Source: Vicia villosa (lineage: Eukaryota; Streptophyta; Magnoliopsida; Fabales; Fabaceae). Taken from it: a stretch of DNA of 64,000 bases. The position numbers and the translations under genes are program-made. Position 1 is the first letter of the stretch; every line of letters starts with the position of its first letter. This document shows, one piece after another, positions 41,141 to 52,174 of the stretch. The stretch is taken from the NCBI RefSeq assembly GCF_029867415.1, contig NC_081183.1:34864655-34928654 (forward strand). Reading direction: 5' to 3'. The notes under the pieces were generated by a model. The model made no database searches. It saw only the letters and a list, made by a program, of their open reading frames with translations, and had not been told where the DNA came from.

Positions 41141-43654
41141 AGATGAAAAAATTGTAAGTAAATAGAAATGCGTTTTAATTAATTGTCTAAATGTGTTTTA
41201 TTTGACGATTTTATCATTTGTGTCAATGCATAGTTAGAGGAGACGAAAAGTGAGGAAACCTCACTTACAGTACATGTGTTGTGGAAGGAAGCTCGTGTGG
41301 GCAAGAATCAAGCTGTTGATCCCGATGTTCAAAGAGTTTATGCTGAATGTGTAAGTATAACACTGTGTCTTTAATTAAATCAAATGTTTTTTAATATATA
41401 ATTGATTTTTTATCTCCACTAATAATTATTGAAATGTAAATGAATTACAGGAGACCATGTCGCAATCGGTATCCACCGGTGAGGACCAGGAAGATAGGAG
41501 CGTACTTAGTAGAGCACTAGATGCTCCTGAGTATTCTGGTCGGGTGAGGGGTAAAGGTCATGGTGTGACTCCAACCTCTTTTTACAAGCATTCTAGGAGA
41601 AGAAATCCTCCCAATGAAGAAGTGTTGCAAAAATTGCAAGAATTACAAGCACAAGTCTCTGAATTGCAAAGAGATAAAGAGTTGTATATGAGAGAAAAGT
41701 GCAATACTTCATCGGTGAAAGAAACTAGTGATAAAGCTAGTATCAACTGTCAAAGAAAATTTCTTGAGGTAATTATAAAAAAAATTTCCTTACAAATTGT
41801 TCTATTTTATTAATGATAATGACTCTATATTTACTATTGGTTTAGGGCATTTCATCTTGCCAACTATACTTATCGTCACCGAATTATCGCCTAGTTGGCA
41901 AGGGAAAAGTGCACAACACTTTGGGAGATTTACTTCACCACAGACCGCTCCCGGATGGACACCTGAAAGTATCAGTTGATGTTGTATTAGATCATGATGC
42001 GGTGCTACCGGTACCTGACATGGTCTCAGAGACAACATTGCTGTGAGATGCAATAGGGTCATTTGTTGCATGGCCCTCGGAGCTCATTATCATTGGTGAT
42101 AAGGTATATTGAAAACCATTATGAATCATTTAGTTTTCGAATGTCAATTCTGCACCGTTACGTTAATTATTTTTTACATTTTAATTTTAGACTGCTCCTA
42201 CAAAACCCACAATTAAGGGTAAAGGGATTTTACAGGAGGAGGAGTTTGTTGCATCACTAAAAGAGGTACATTTAAAGTGTTAATATATAATCTGAATCTA
42301 AAACTGCATGATTTTATATTTTACCTAACTTATATGATTTTTAGGCATCTGCTCGGGGGTCACAACAAGTGACGCAGCAAGTTCGTAGCGTACCACCCAA
42401 GGGTCCTCCGAAGGCAGCGGCAAAAAAAGGTGGTGCTTTTGTGCCTCGATATCGGACGATGCTCGAAACACTTGTTGATACGTCCGATTTGAAGGATGGT
42501 GCTTTCCGTGAAATCAATATGGATGAAGGTATCTTTGGTATTGAATTCCTGTCAAATATTGCACTAGATGACTCGGAAGAGATTTTTACGCATGAACAAC
42601 TGGGCGTCGGTAATATGCACTCATACATCCGGTAATATTCACTCATCCGATATATTATTTAATTAGTCGAACAATTTATTTACACGTTTCAATGAAAATA
42701 ATCTAATGTTTATTATGTTTTTATTTAAGGTTGTTGTATGACAAAGTGTTACGCGGGACTGCATTGTCAAACAGATTCCGTTTCGTGTCTTCCGCCCATT
42801 GCAGCGGAATGACAATTGCTACGGAACCGGAATCAGTTAGACAGCGCTTAGTCGATAGATTCCTGTCCACCAGCAATACAGAAAGTCTGATTCTTTGGGC
42901 GTATAATACCCGACCAGTAGGGTTAGTTTCTCATTCTTGGTTCATCTAATCTTTGTTTCTTTTGTGTAGCAAAATTTTCATATAAACTATTGTTTTAATT
43001 TATAGAGCACACTGGTTGTTGCTTGCTATCAACCCTATAAGAGAAGTGGTATATTTTCTGAATTCGGTAGATGGTGAGTGGAGCAATTACCCGGCTATGA
43101 AGTCAATGATTGATACGTAAGTGGGATCATTCTAAATATTCGTGTATATTTATATATTTAATTATTTGTGAGATTGATCTAAACATATGCTTTTATATTT
43201 TTGTTAGATCAATACAAGTGTTCCGAAGTCAAAGAGACGCACAGGTATCCCGGACTAAATCAAACAACATTACTTGGATCAAAGTGGAGGTACATTAATT
43301 TTCACAATTTTGCTTATAATATTTATGCTACTTGATAAAACAAGACAACTATAAAATCTTATTTGTTTTTCTATGTAGTGTCCGATACAACGAAACAGTT
43401 CAGATTGCGGATATTATGTTTTGAGATTTATGAAAGAAATCATTCAAACGAATCAATTAGAGATTCCAATCACGGTATGGATTTATAACTTAAGATAATT
43501 TCTTATAATTTATTACATTTAACTAAATCATTCATATTATGTTTTTGTTATGTAGTACTTTGATGACTTCTATGCTGCTTCTTACACGAGACTTAAGTTG
43601 GAAGAAATCAAAGAGGAATTGTGTCAATTTTATATTCAGCAACTATTCATATAG
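41103..43654 (+). pseudogene. CACTA second gene: 11-exon Ulp1-like (C48) protease, near-intact
   Basis: Exons fitted by GT..AG sites and reading frame: to 41,153 (5' end lost in the deletion), 41,234-41,350, 41,451-41,768, 41,846-42,103, 42,191-42,265, 42,345-42,631, 42,730-42,921, 43,006-43,116, 43,208-43,289, 43,379-43,474, 43,556-43,654. Exon 3 has a coiled-coil region (LQKLQELQAQVSELQRDKEL). Exon 4 has SCQLYLSSPNYRLVGKGKVH. Exons 8-10 form a Ulp1 fold: His in AHWLLLAI, NSVDGEW at the usual Asp position, Gln in CPIQRN and Cys in SDCGYYVLRF. The only nonsense codon seen is TGA at 42,044 (CGA to TGA likely). All fitted splice sites look usable. Confidence 0.82.
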
Positions 43655-44176
43655 GTATGAATACATTATTGGGTGAACAGTTTTATGAATACATTATTTT
43701 GATAATGACTTTGTGTTTGAGTTTCTTTGGTGGATGTTGGTTCATTTTTCTTAATATTAGTTTACGATGATGACGTTGTTATATGAATCATGTTTGTTTT
43801 TGTTGTTGTTAAGTGGTGCTGATAGTTTGATTTGAAACTGTATTGATGACACATTACATTGGTGGATTGATGACACATTGCAATATTGGTGGATTGATTT
43901 GAAACTGATAGTTTGTTTCATGTTTGTTTTTGTTATTGTTGAGCCTTTAATTGACCGTGTTGTTCTGTTCATACTTTGCAAGACCAGGCCGGGAAACGAT
44001 CAAACTTTTGAAGTATAATATTATAGTACTCTAGGTGGTTACTAACTTTGTTCATACTGTTGCCAATATTTGAAGTATAATATTGTTGATGTTACTGATT
44101 TAGTTTGTTTGACATGAGTTAGTTACATGTGAATTGAACTATAATGATGTATATATATAATTTTGGATATTATAAT

Positions 44177-44178
<2 letters not shown>

Positions 44179-44262
<84 letters not shown>
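44179..44262. repeat. (TA)n microsatellite, about 42 units
   Basis: A pure TATATA run of about 84 bp inside the CACTA 3' region. The Tyr/Ile repeat frames of 68-72 codons over it are artefacts. Confidence 0.97.
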
Positions 44263-44264
<2 letters not shown>

Positions 44265-44277
44265 CCTACCTATGGTC

Positions 44278-44370
44278 GAAATTATATTACAGGTCGAAAA
44301 TATATTACAGGTCGAAAATATTACAGGTTGAAAATAAATATAAATTACAGGTCGAACTCTGAGGCTTAAA
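44278..44370 (+). repeat. Short tandem repeat ATTACAGGTCGAAA
   Basis: ATTACAGGT(C/T)GAA recurs about five times between 44,284 and 44,380 with variable spacing, just after the TA run. Confidence 0.75.
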
Positions 44371-44399
44371 TTACAGGTTGCATTTTAAAATACCTCATT

Positions 44400-44830
44400 T
44401 AGCAACGACAGCGCTTTTAAAAAACGCTCTTAAAGGGCCACCTACTAAAGCGCTTTATTACTAAAAGCGCTTCCTAAGATTAAAAAATAAATAAAAAACA
44501 AAAAATAACGTAACCTACGAAAGCGCTTTTGGAAAAGCGCTCTTATAGGGGGCTACCAGAGCACTTTCCTGGAAAAAGCGCTCTTATAGGGGGGCTACCA
44601 GAACACTTTTCTGGAAAAGCGCTCTTATAGGGGGGCTACCAGAGCGCTTTTCTGGAAAAGCGCTGCTATAGGGGGGGATACGGGAGCGCTTTTCTGGAAA
44701 AAGCGCTCATATAGGGGGTGCTACGAGAGCGCTTTTGGAGTTTCAAAAGCGTTGTTGTTACCTACGGCAGCGCTGGCTTTGGCAGCGCTCTTAAAGCCCA
44801 AAATATGCGCTTTTAAAGCCCTTTTCCGTA
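44400..44830. repeat. CACTA right subterminal repeats
   Basis: A large array of AGCGCTTTT / AAAAGCGCT motifs alternating with CTCTTATAGGGGG phrases, mirror-like to the left end at 27,970-28,265. A unit around GGGGCTACCAGAGCGCTTTT repeats about four times at roughly 60 bp. Confidence 0.92.
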
Positions 44831-44836
44831 ATAGTG

Positions 44837-44839
44837 GGT
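44837..44839 (+). repeat. CACTA target-site duplication (right)
   Basis: GGT immediately after the TAGTG terminus, equal to the left flank at 27,947-27,949. Confidence 0.85.
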
Positions 44840-45320
44840 GCAAGCTTGGCAAAAAATAAGTATATTGGCTACCTTCGCAGAAAATGTGAGTGGTTTTTCA
44901 TTGATAATTCTCACATAACATATCTTTAATGTCTTGAATCAAAATAACTTATTTGTGATACTTGTTGGTGGGAGACTCGATAAGGTTGATATAATGGGAT
45001 GAATTTGTGCAACAAACATACTAATTGAATTTCAAGTCCTCTAAAATGGAAAAGTCCTCATACTTCATGGAGCCATATATTTCTCATATATTAAGATAAA
45101 ATGGACATGAGAGCCGAGAAAGCTAGTGTCAATCCTTCAGACTTATTAAAAGTTTATTTTACAAGAGGCTATACGAGTTTCCATTTTTTCAATAATGAAA
45201 TTGAATTAATTTCTCTTGACTCCACCTTCTTATTGGTGCAACTTCTAAAGATCATTTGTTTTATGATAGAATTTAAAACTTACAACTTGTATCATGTTAA
45301 TTATTAATAACAAATGATTT
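44840..45320. other. No gene recognised
   Basis: Sequence on the right of the CACTA insertion. A 68-codon plus frame (45,101-45,307) shows no family motif. This is the continuation of the DNA left of 27,946. Confidence 0.35.
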
Positions 45321-45990
45321 TTTTATTATATTTGTTTTTCAATGTAATAAAGTTATTAGAATAGTTAACTTTTTAATGGATTATTAAGTGTGACTTAATT
45401 ATGAAACACTATTAAATTTAAAAATATGATTCTAAAGGTATTTGTAATTAAGTTTTACTGTCAAATAGGACAACAATACTGCGTAGATACTATTATGTGA
45501 GTAGATTGATGACTATATCTCATAGATCATGAATATGAGAATACATATAGATATTATGAGTAATATTTATAATTAGATTTATCCTCCATGATAATAATAC
45601 TTAATGTATTATGTAAGTTTTATAAATTATTCTCACAATGATAGTGGTGTATGTCACCATTTGACATGAAACTGTTATGGTCCCTATATAAGGAGTTATC
45701 ACTTTAGTATCGTGAAATATTATATGTAATCAAAAAAATTAGAAAGTCGGTTAACTTGGTACTCAATGAGTCGCGGGGAAGGACATGAATGACCTAGATT
45801 AGATTTCCCCCTTTAACCTATGAGGGAGTGATAAATTCGAGATCATTGAACAAGTATGACTGTAAAATGCACGATCATGCTAAAATAAGTCAATATGAGA
45901 TATTGAATTCATTTATTGTTACTAAGTATATCAAATATCGTGGAATATACTATTGGACTATATAAGGGTGACACAAACTATATCTTGTAT

Positions 45991-46025
<35 letters not shown>

Positions 46026-46660
46026 GCAAAAGAGTAATTGTACATGTGATCATTATCGCATAAAGGTTATTGACATATCACATGACATTCTCGTAATTTG
46101 GACACCAGTGATGTGTTGCTAGACACCCGCTCTCTATTTGTAATATTAAATAAGTGATTTAATATTATTGTCAACGTTACTAGAACCTACAAGTCACACA
46201 CATTAGAACACATAAATGAGATATTAGATAAATGAATAAGACAGACTTATGATTCGGTGGTGCATTCTTACGATGTACTAGGACGAATTAGAAAAATATG
46301 ATACACTATAAGCTACGACACACATAAGTGATTCTATAAATATAACGTTTATTCTAAAGTAATAGTCATTCATTCACGTATTCTCAAAACCCTGACTGCA
46401 TTAGGATTCTGAGTTCGTGAGCTCTCTAAACCTTTCCTTAGTTCACAACTAGCAATGTAGGAGGAAAACTTCCTCGTTACTAATTTTTGGTATGTGGACT
46501 AGGTAGAAGTGGCGTTGTTTGTGTTGTGTTCGCGATCAATCGGTTTTGAGGATTAAAGATTCGGCACTATAAGAGGTAATTAACTAATCTATGAATTGTG
46601 ATGATTTACATAGATCCATCACAAGAGATTTTTATTTTATTTTATCTTATGTGTTTATCG
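45321..46660 (+). mobile_element. Possible LTR-like remnant
   Basis: A TATA-like CTATAAATATAAC at about 46,335 is followed by a leader-like stretch (CAAAACCCTGACTGCATTAGG... and TTTGGTATGTGGACTAGG), similar in style to a copia U3/R/U5. A (TA)n run lies at 45,993-46,022. No coding region or second copy was found. This is tentative. Confidence 0.3.
45993..46022. repeat. (TA)n microsatellite, about 15 units
   Basis: A pure TA run in an otherwise unremarkable AT-rich stretch. Confidence 0.9.
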
Positions 46661-46844
46661 TAATTTCCCTTCACTTCGAGAATAGAAAAACCCCAAATAT
46701 TTATCTAGAGTGCATTTTATATGAATGCCTAAGATGTCTATGAGATAATGGATTTTGATCCACAAAATGATAGAGGAGAAAAATACACAAGAATTGGCAA
46801 GGTTGATATTTATATATGAGGCACAACTAAATTAATAAAAAATG

Positions 46845-46940
46845 TGGTGTACGTGTGTGTGGCCTTGTGGTGAAGCCTTGGGGCTTGAGAGTGCGCTCCT
46901 CTCAAGATTTCAAGTTCGAATCTTGCTAGGTATAAATTTC
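46845..46940 (+). repeat. tRNA-derived SINE-like segment
   Basis: A-box-like TGGCCTTGTGG (46,858-46,868) and B-box-like AGTTCGAATCTT (46,913-46,924) in tRNA-like spacing. GTGTGGCCTTGTGGTGAAGCC is the usual head of plant tRNA-derived SINEs. Part of a spurious minus-strand frame runs over it. Confidence 0.6.
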
Positions 46941-46974
46941 TTATAAAAAAATTGATCAAAAAGGTTGACAATAT

Positions 46975-47480
46975 ATTAGAATTTGGCCTTTTTGGTTTTG
47001 ACAAACAAAAGGGCGTCATCTCCAAACATGAGACATGTGAGGCGAGGACTGTTTCTAGAGATGCATATAGGTTTCCAATAGGCACTTCGTTCAACATCTG
47101 ATATGGTAATGGAGAGTTTTTACATCCAGATGATGAAAAGGTAGAGAGAATGGGTACCTTTTACGAAGGTCATGAGAAGACTTGGAAGATGTCTTTTTTT
47201 TTCTTCATATAATTAACAAGGATGAGAAAGTGAACGATGCATGATAAACTAGATAGTAATCAGGGAAATTCAAAGTTCGGAAGTCAGGATTTTAGGAGAT
47301 CTTAATCAACATGATCAAATATCTTCTTCAAATCAAGTATGATATCAACATCTCTATTTTTCTTCATTAACTTCCGCATAAAATAGATAACTCATTGCAA
47401 AATAATAATATTATCAGATAAGCTAAAAAAACAACTTTAGTAAGGACCAATGAAAAAATCAACTAAAGGTAAAAGACAAA
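46975..47480 (-). pseudogene. L1-type LINE RT fragment
   Basis: The minus strand reads, with frameshifts, as RT blocks: DVDIILDLKKIFDHVD (about 47,355-47,305), then a GTHSLYLFIIWM stretch (about 47,150, the GDPLSPYLFVLCM block), then WKPICISRNSP..CLMFGDDALLFVKTKKAKF (about 47,090-46,980), where FGDD stands in for FADD. Short and inactive. Confidence 0.65.
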
Positions 47481-47848
47481 TAACAAATACTTTCTTAATG
47501 ATGAGAGATCAAACCTTGACGGTCAAAAGTAAAGACAATTAACAAATATACCAAAAATCGTTAAGGACCGAGGGACTCACCTTGATCAGAATAATCGATT
47601 TTAAACCTTGAAATTAAACTATTAAAATAAACAAAAATAAATATATTTAAGTAGATATAACTTTACTTTAAAAAAAATTAATTAAATTAAATTCATTTTG
47701 ATAAAAAAATAAATAAAGGTGTGGGACATGTGTGTAAATTCCTGGACCTAGAGGGACATGTCTGAAGCGTAAGCTGTGAGTTAGTACAACAAACAGTCGT
47801 TGAATCGGAAGGGACTACACAAGAACACACAGACAGCACAGCACAATC
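47481..47848 (+). other. Upstream region of gamma-SNAP
   Basis: Contains the presumed promoter and 5' untranslated region. No clear TATA box. The last 30 bp before the ATG are A/C-rich (ACACACAGACAGCACAGCAC), typical of a plant leader. Confidence 0.4.
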
Positions 47849-50673
47849 ATGGCATCCTCTGATCCCAACAAGTTGTTAACCAAAGCTGATAAACTGTATG
47901 TATATTCATTTCTCTATTTCATTATTATCCCCATCCAGATCGTGTTTCAACCTCAGATTTCACCCACCAATTCTAGTTACAGTATCGATTTTGATGTCAT
48001 GTGATACAATTTCAATCTAACAATCAATTTTAGGAGTATATTATTTGATATCTTGTAATTTGATCTCAAATTTGTTGAACTGTTGTGTGTGGTTATGTTT
48101 TTTTATATATATAAAACCTTAAAAGTTGTGTTTTTTTTCTTCTTTTGTTTCTCTTTTCAGAACAAAACTCAGTCTCACTAGGTGGAGTGCTGATTGGAAG
48201 ACTGCTACTGGTCTTTATGAGCAGGCTGGTAACTATTACTTTCTCCGTTTCTAAATGACTGTCATTTTATTAAATAAAATTTGTTTATGTAGAAATGATC
48301 GTAGAAATGATTGTTATTTTTTCAATCGTGTCATTTAATTATTGCTCTATATGCTACTTCCAACGCATTAGTAAGGTTAATTTAGGAAAAGCGTAATGTT
48401 TTATGATAATATTATTGCATTATTTAATTTGTGCGCGAAAATGTTATACGACAGTCATTTTAAAACAGGGGGAGTATTATTGAACCATTTCTATTCTTTG
48501 TGCAAGCATTCTTGTTGATTGCGGATCACGCGAAATAGCTGTTTGTTCCAATTCTGCTAAATTATAGCACTATTTGATAATTATAACATTGTGGAAAGCA
48601 TGTCTAAGTTAACTTTTTTAAGGAGAATGTTGCGTGTTGATGATAAATCTAATGAACTCTTTTTGGTTTGGTGTAGCTATTGGGTTTAGAGCTTCCAAGA
48701 ATCATGAGAAAGCCAAGTTGGCTTTTGAGAAAGCTTCACAAGGACAAGAGATGCTTTCTTCGTATCCTTATATTTTTCTTTTATTTTATTTATGTTGTTG
48801 TCTCCTTCATCTTCTTCCGTTATTAATGGTAAAACTTATCTTGGTCCTCTATGAGGTTATCAGATTCACTTTGGTAAACTGTTGCGTTTTGTTTGTCCTT
48901 GACGAGTTAACCAGACCTTGGGATGCAGCTAAGCTCATGGAATCTGCTGCTGCTCTGGCCAAGGAACTGAGCAACTGGAGAGAAGTTGGAGACTTCTATC
49001 AAAAGGCATCTCAGTTGTACATGGAGTGCGGTAGACCACAACCTGCATCGGACGCTCTTGCAAAGGGAGCTCGGTAATTGTAATGTTTACCCTCTCATTT
49101 TGCAGTTAAAAGTATGATAATTGTGATATGTTTGAAGTAGAGTAATCAACTAAACATTAGCATATACCAAAATACATAATGTGAATGCCCCAATAGGCTA
49201 GCATATGGTAACTCCATGACAATCAAGTTACATCTATTCTTTGGTAAATCTCTATCTTTTTTCATCGCCATTCATTTGTCATAGTGCTTTTCCCCCTATG
49301 CAGTGCTTTAGAAGATACCATGCCTGAAGAAGCTATTCAGTTATATACAGATGCTTGTACAATTCTAGAAGACGATGATAAGGATCAGATGGCGTTTGAT
49401 CTATACCGTGCTGTAACTAGTGTTTATATAAAACTTGAGAAGTAAGTAATATAAAAGTCAAGACAGTGTACATTCTTATGGTTTGTAGATTATGAAGCAT
49501 AACTTATCTTCGTGCACTGTATCTAACGCTAAAGGTAGCATTTGATAAATAGGTTAGAACGGATGAAACACATGTTCTGCTCTATATTTGGTGTTACTAA
49601 AAATTCAACGGAATGGAACATAAGTAATTGTATATTGATTGATATATTTGTCTTGGGCATGGTTTTGATACACAGATATACAGATGCCGCATCTTCCCTG
49701 TTGAGATTGGGCTTGGCAGCTGACAAATGCAATGCTACCAATAGTCAGTCCAAGGTTTGGAATAACATATAAACTTTTTATTCTGTATTCCGTAGGGCCG
49801 CCAAACATGTGAATACCACTAAAATCCATATTGTTTATACGCATTTTTCGTTTGTGCTTAACCTCTCCAAGACGGTCCTTTCACAAATCCAAGACTAAAG
49901 TTTGTGTTACCTATTATTCTTAACACACGCTACTCACTTATTTTATAAGCATTTTTCTATCGTGCCAAAGTACTAAAACTGTTTTTTTGATGAACTTTCT
50001 CTCGCGTATGTTATCATTTTTCTATCGTGCCAAAGTACTAAAACTATTTTTTTGATGAATGCAGGCTTATCTTAGTGCCATTATTGTCTACCTTTATGCT
50101 CACGACTTTCAGCAAGCAGAGAAATGCTATAATGACTGCTCTCAGTAAGTTTCTATCTCCTCTTTTTCTGCTGTCTTGTATCGTAACGAAGTGTAAACTC
50201 AACCAACATCAACACGTGATATATGAATCGTTATAAACACAACTCTGTAATTTATCATATGCTCCATGGTATCTGTTAATCAGATTGATTATTGATGATA
50301 AAATGTGTGAAAATTCCGTGGTGTCTGTAGGATTGAAGCTTTTCTCAAAAGTGACCACAATCGTTGTGCTAGCAAGTTTCTTGCTGCTTACACAGATGGA
50401 GACGTCGACGAAATCAAAAAAATTGCTCAGTCTAGCGCTGTTAACCATCTTGACCATGCAGTGAGTGATTTAGCATATATGTAGTTATTTAACTTTCACT
50501 TCTCACTGTTTTAAGTGTTATATATGTGTAGACTCAACTTTGTATGATATGGTGTAATTCATTTACAGATCATTCGGCTCGCGAGGAAACTTCCAACTGG
50601 CGATGTGAGTGCATTAAAGACTGCCACGGCCGAAGATGACGAGGAACCACTGGACGAAAATGACCTGACTTAA
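47849..50673 (+). CDS. GSNAP: Gamma-soluble NSF attachment protein (gamma-SNAP)
   Basis: A SNAP-family adaptor that recruits the ATPase NSF to SNARE complexes for disassembly during vesicle fusion at endomembranes. Nine exons fit with GT..AG sites: 47,849-47,895; 48,161-48,228; 48,677-48,761; 48,915-49,073; 49,304-49,441; 49,676-49,754; 50,065-50,144; 50,331-50,460; 50,569-50,673. They join to 891 nt (296 aa plus stop), close to the about 290 aa of plant gamma-SNAPs. Visible blocks are ADWKTATGLYEQA, RASKNHEKAKLAFEKAS, PWDAAKLMESAAALAKEL, ECGRPQPASDALAKGAR, LRLGLAADKCNATNSQ, YLYAHDFQQAEKCYNDCSQ and the acidic C-terminal EEPLDENDLT. TPR-like helical hairpins fill the protein. All exons are open, so the gene looks functional. 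Confidence 0.96.
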
Positions 50674-51390
50674 GTTCTAATAGTGTTCTATTTATACAGC
50701 ATTGGTGCAGAACCTATTACTAGTTGATGAGTGAATTGAATTGTTGGTGTATATTGGTTTTTGTATAAAAATATACTGTTCTTTTTACTGGGTAGATATA
50801 CATATTGAAATTGAAATGCAGGTAATAAGAGGAATTAGATTTTATGTATGTTGATCACTTGTTAGTTGCTAATTAGCTGATTGATATGTTTATGACTATT
50901 ACACAAAGAGTGATATGTTGTAGAGTTTAAGCTTTTGCTGGTGATTAAAGAAAGCTTAAACTCAAGGCTCAATAAGCAATCGAACCAGCTCGAATTTGAA
51001 TCGGTAATTGGTAATATCTTGTTCAGACATTGGAATGCTTAAGAGGACTCACTCTTCCGCTATTTTTCTGAACTCATCCTCCAACTCATATCATATTGAG
51101 AACACCAATGATAAATCCTTTAAAAAACTCTTTGGAATTGGCCTTAGGCCGTCTATGCGGGATCGCAAGTCAACTCGTTAACTCGTCCGATCCAACGTTC
51201 CAAATGCATGCTGGTGAACTCCGATTCAATTAAAATTGTATGCAGCAAACTCGGTGAATTCGTCCAAGTTTACTAATTTGAATTAATCTAGTTACAGTAT
51301 ATATATATTACAATGATGGTAGTTTTATTTACGGAGACAACAAAAAAGTTTGGACTCAAATCTTATTCTCACAACACATTCAATACAAAT
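50674..51390. other. Intergenic: gamma-SNAP 3' UTR and FLA promoter region
   Basis: Holds the 3' end of gamma-SNAP and upstream DNA of the next gene, about 0.8 kb in all. No repeat ends or RNA gene seen. Confidence 0.45.
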
Positions 51391-51398
51391 TATATAAA
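51391..51398 (+). promoter_or_regulatory. TATA box of the fasciclin-like gene
   Basis: TATATAAA 118 bp upstream of the ATG at 51,509. A CT-rich leader (CTCCCTCTTTCTCTCCCATC) lies between. Confidence 0.6.
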
Positions 51399-51508
51399 AC
51401 CAAGAAACCCCCAACAAACTTCACTTTTCATCATTCTCTTCCATCCAAAACCAAGAAAACAAACCCAAGAACTCAAATCTCTCCCTCTTTCTCTCCCATC
51501 TCTCTGCC

Positions 51509-52174
51509 ATGGAAAACACCAACCACTATCCTCATTTCCTCATCATCACACTCATCTTCTTCACAACCTTCACACCATGCACTAGCTCCACAACCACCAA
51601 CAACAACACACCATCATCAACAACACCATCTCCACCAATGCCAACTCAAGAACTAAACAACATTCTTGACGCACTCATAGGCTCAGGAGACACAACCATA
51701 ACCAAATGGCTAAGCATCTTATCAATGTCAAACCCATCACTAAGCCTAACACTCTTCATCCCTCAACAAACACTCTCACCATCCTCCACACTAGACCCCT
51801 TCACTTTCCCATACCATATCGTCCCACAACGTCTCTCCTTTGCCGACCTCCTCCTCCTCCCTCGCTACTCCCGTCTCCCCACTCTCCTCCCCGGTAAAAG
51901 CATCGCCATCACCGATAACTCCATCGGTAACTTCACCATCGACGATGTCCTCCTCACTCATCCTGATCTTTATAACACTTCTTCGCTCGCTGTTCATGGC
52001 ATTGAGAGGCTTCTTGATTACTCTATCTTTGGTGATGATGCATCCATGATGCCTAATTCGCCTAACTTTTTGCCCGTCGGAGAAACATGGAAGTCGGACG
52101 CGTTCTCGGCCTCCGTTAGTATCTTCTTGTTGGTTATATGTTTTGTTCTTCAGCAACTCATCTTCTTTGTGTAA
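51509..52174 (+). CDS. Fasciclin-like arabinogalactan protein, single exon
   Basis: An intronless gene of 221 codons, in a good start context (TGCCATGGAA). Residues 1-26 form a signal peptide, followed by a Ser/Thr/Pro-rich linker (TTTNNNTPSSTTPSPPMP) of arabinogalactan type. One FAS1 domain fills about residues 45-175, with an H1-like LTLFIPQQTLSP, the FPYHIVPQRLSF segment and an H2-like SLAVHGIERLLDYSIFG. The C-terminus is strongly hydrophobic after small residues (SDAFSAS then a leucine/valine-rich tail), consistent with a GPI-anchor signal. Such proteins sit at the outer plasma membrane or wall and act in adhesion or wall assembly. It is a short single-FAS1 form of the FLA19-21 kind; the exact orthologue is not claimed. 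Confidence 0.88.
   Translation: MENTNHYPHFLIITLIFFTTFTPCTSSTTTNNNTPSSTTPSPPMPTQELNNILDALIGSGDTTITKWLSILSMSNPSLSLTLFIPQQTLSPSSTLDPFTFPYHIVPQRLSFADLLLLPRYSRLPTLLPGKSIAITDNSIGNFTIDDVLLTHPDLYNTSSLAVHGIERLLDYSIFGDDASMMPNSPNFLPVGETWKSDAFSASVSIFLLVICFVLQQLIFFV

Larger units (their letters stand above)
27950..44836 (+). mobile_element. CACTA (En/Spm) transposon with nested retrotransposon
   Basis: The left terminus is CACTGTGCCAAATTTGTC and the right terminus, reverse complemented, is CACTATTACGGAAAAGGGC. Both are followed inward by subterminal AAGCGCT repeats and flanked by GGT. Inside lie a truncated TNP2-type transposase (39,697-41,140) and a multi-exon Ulp1-like protease gene (to 43,654), the two-gene plan of plant CACTA elements. 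Total length is 16,887 bp, of which 9,074 bp plus a 5-bp duplication is a later LTR-retrotransposon insertion. The element proper is thus about 7.8 kb. The transposase is broken, so this copy cannot mobilise itself, though its ends may still be recognised in trans. Confidence 0.93.

Noticed and set aside
44144..44369. Tyr/Ile-repeat frames of 68-72 codons
   Set aside because: Direct translation of the (TA)n microsatellite.
48634..49077. One continuous 147-codon frame as a single exon
   Set aside because: It spans gamma-SNAP exons 3 and 4 plus an intron that happens to be open; splice sites at 48,761/48,915 restore the conserved protein.
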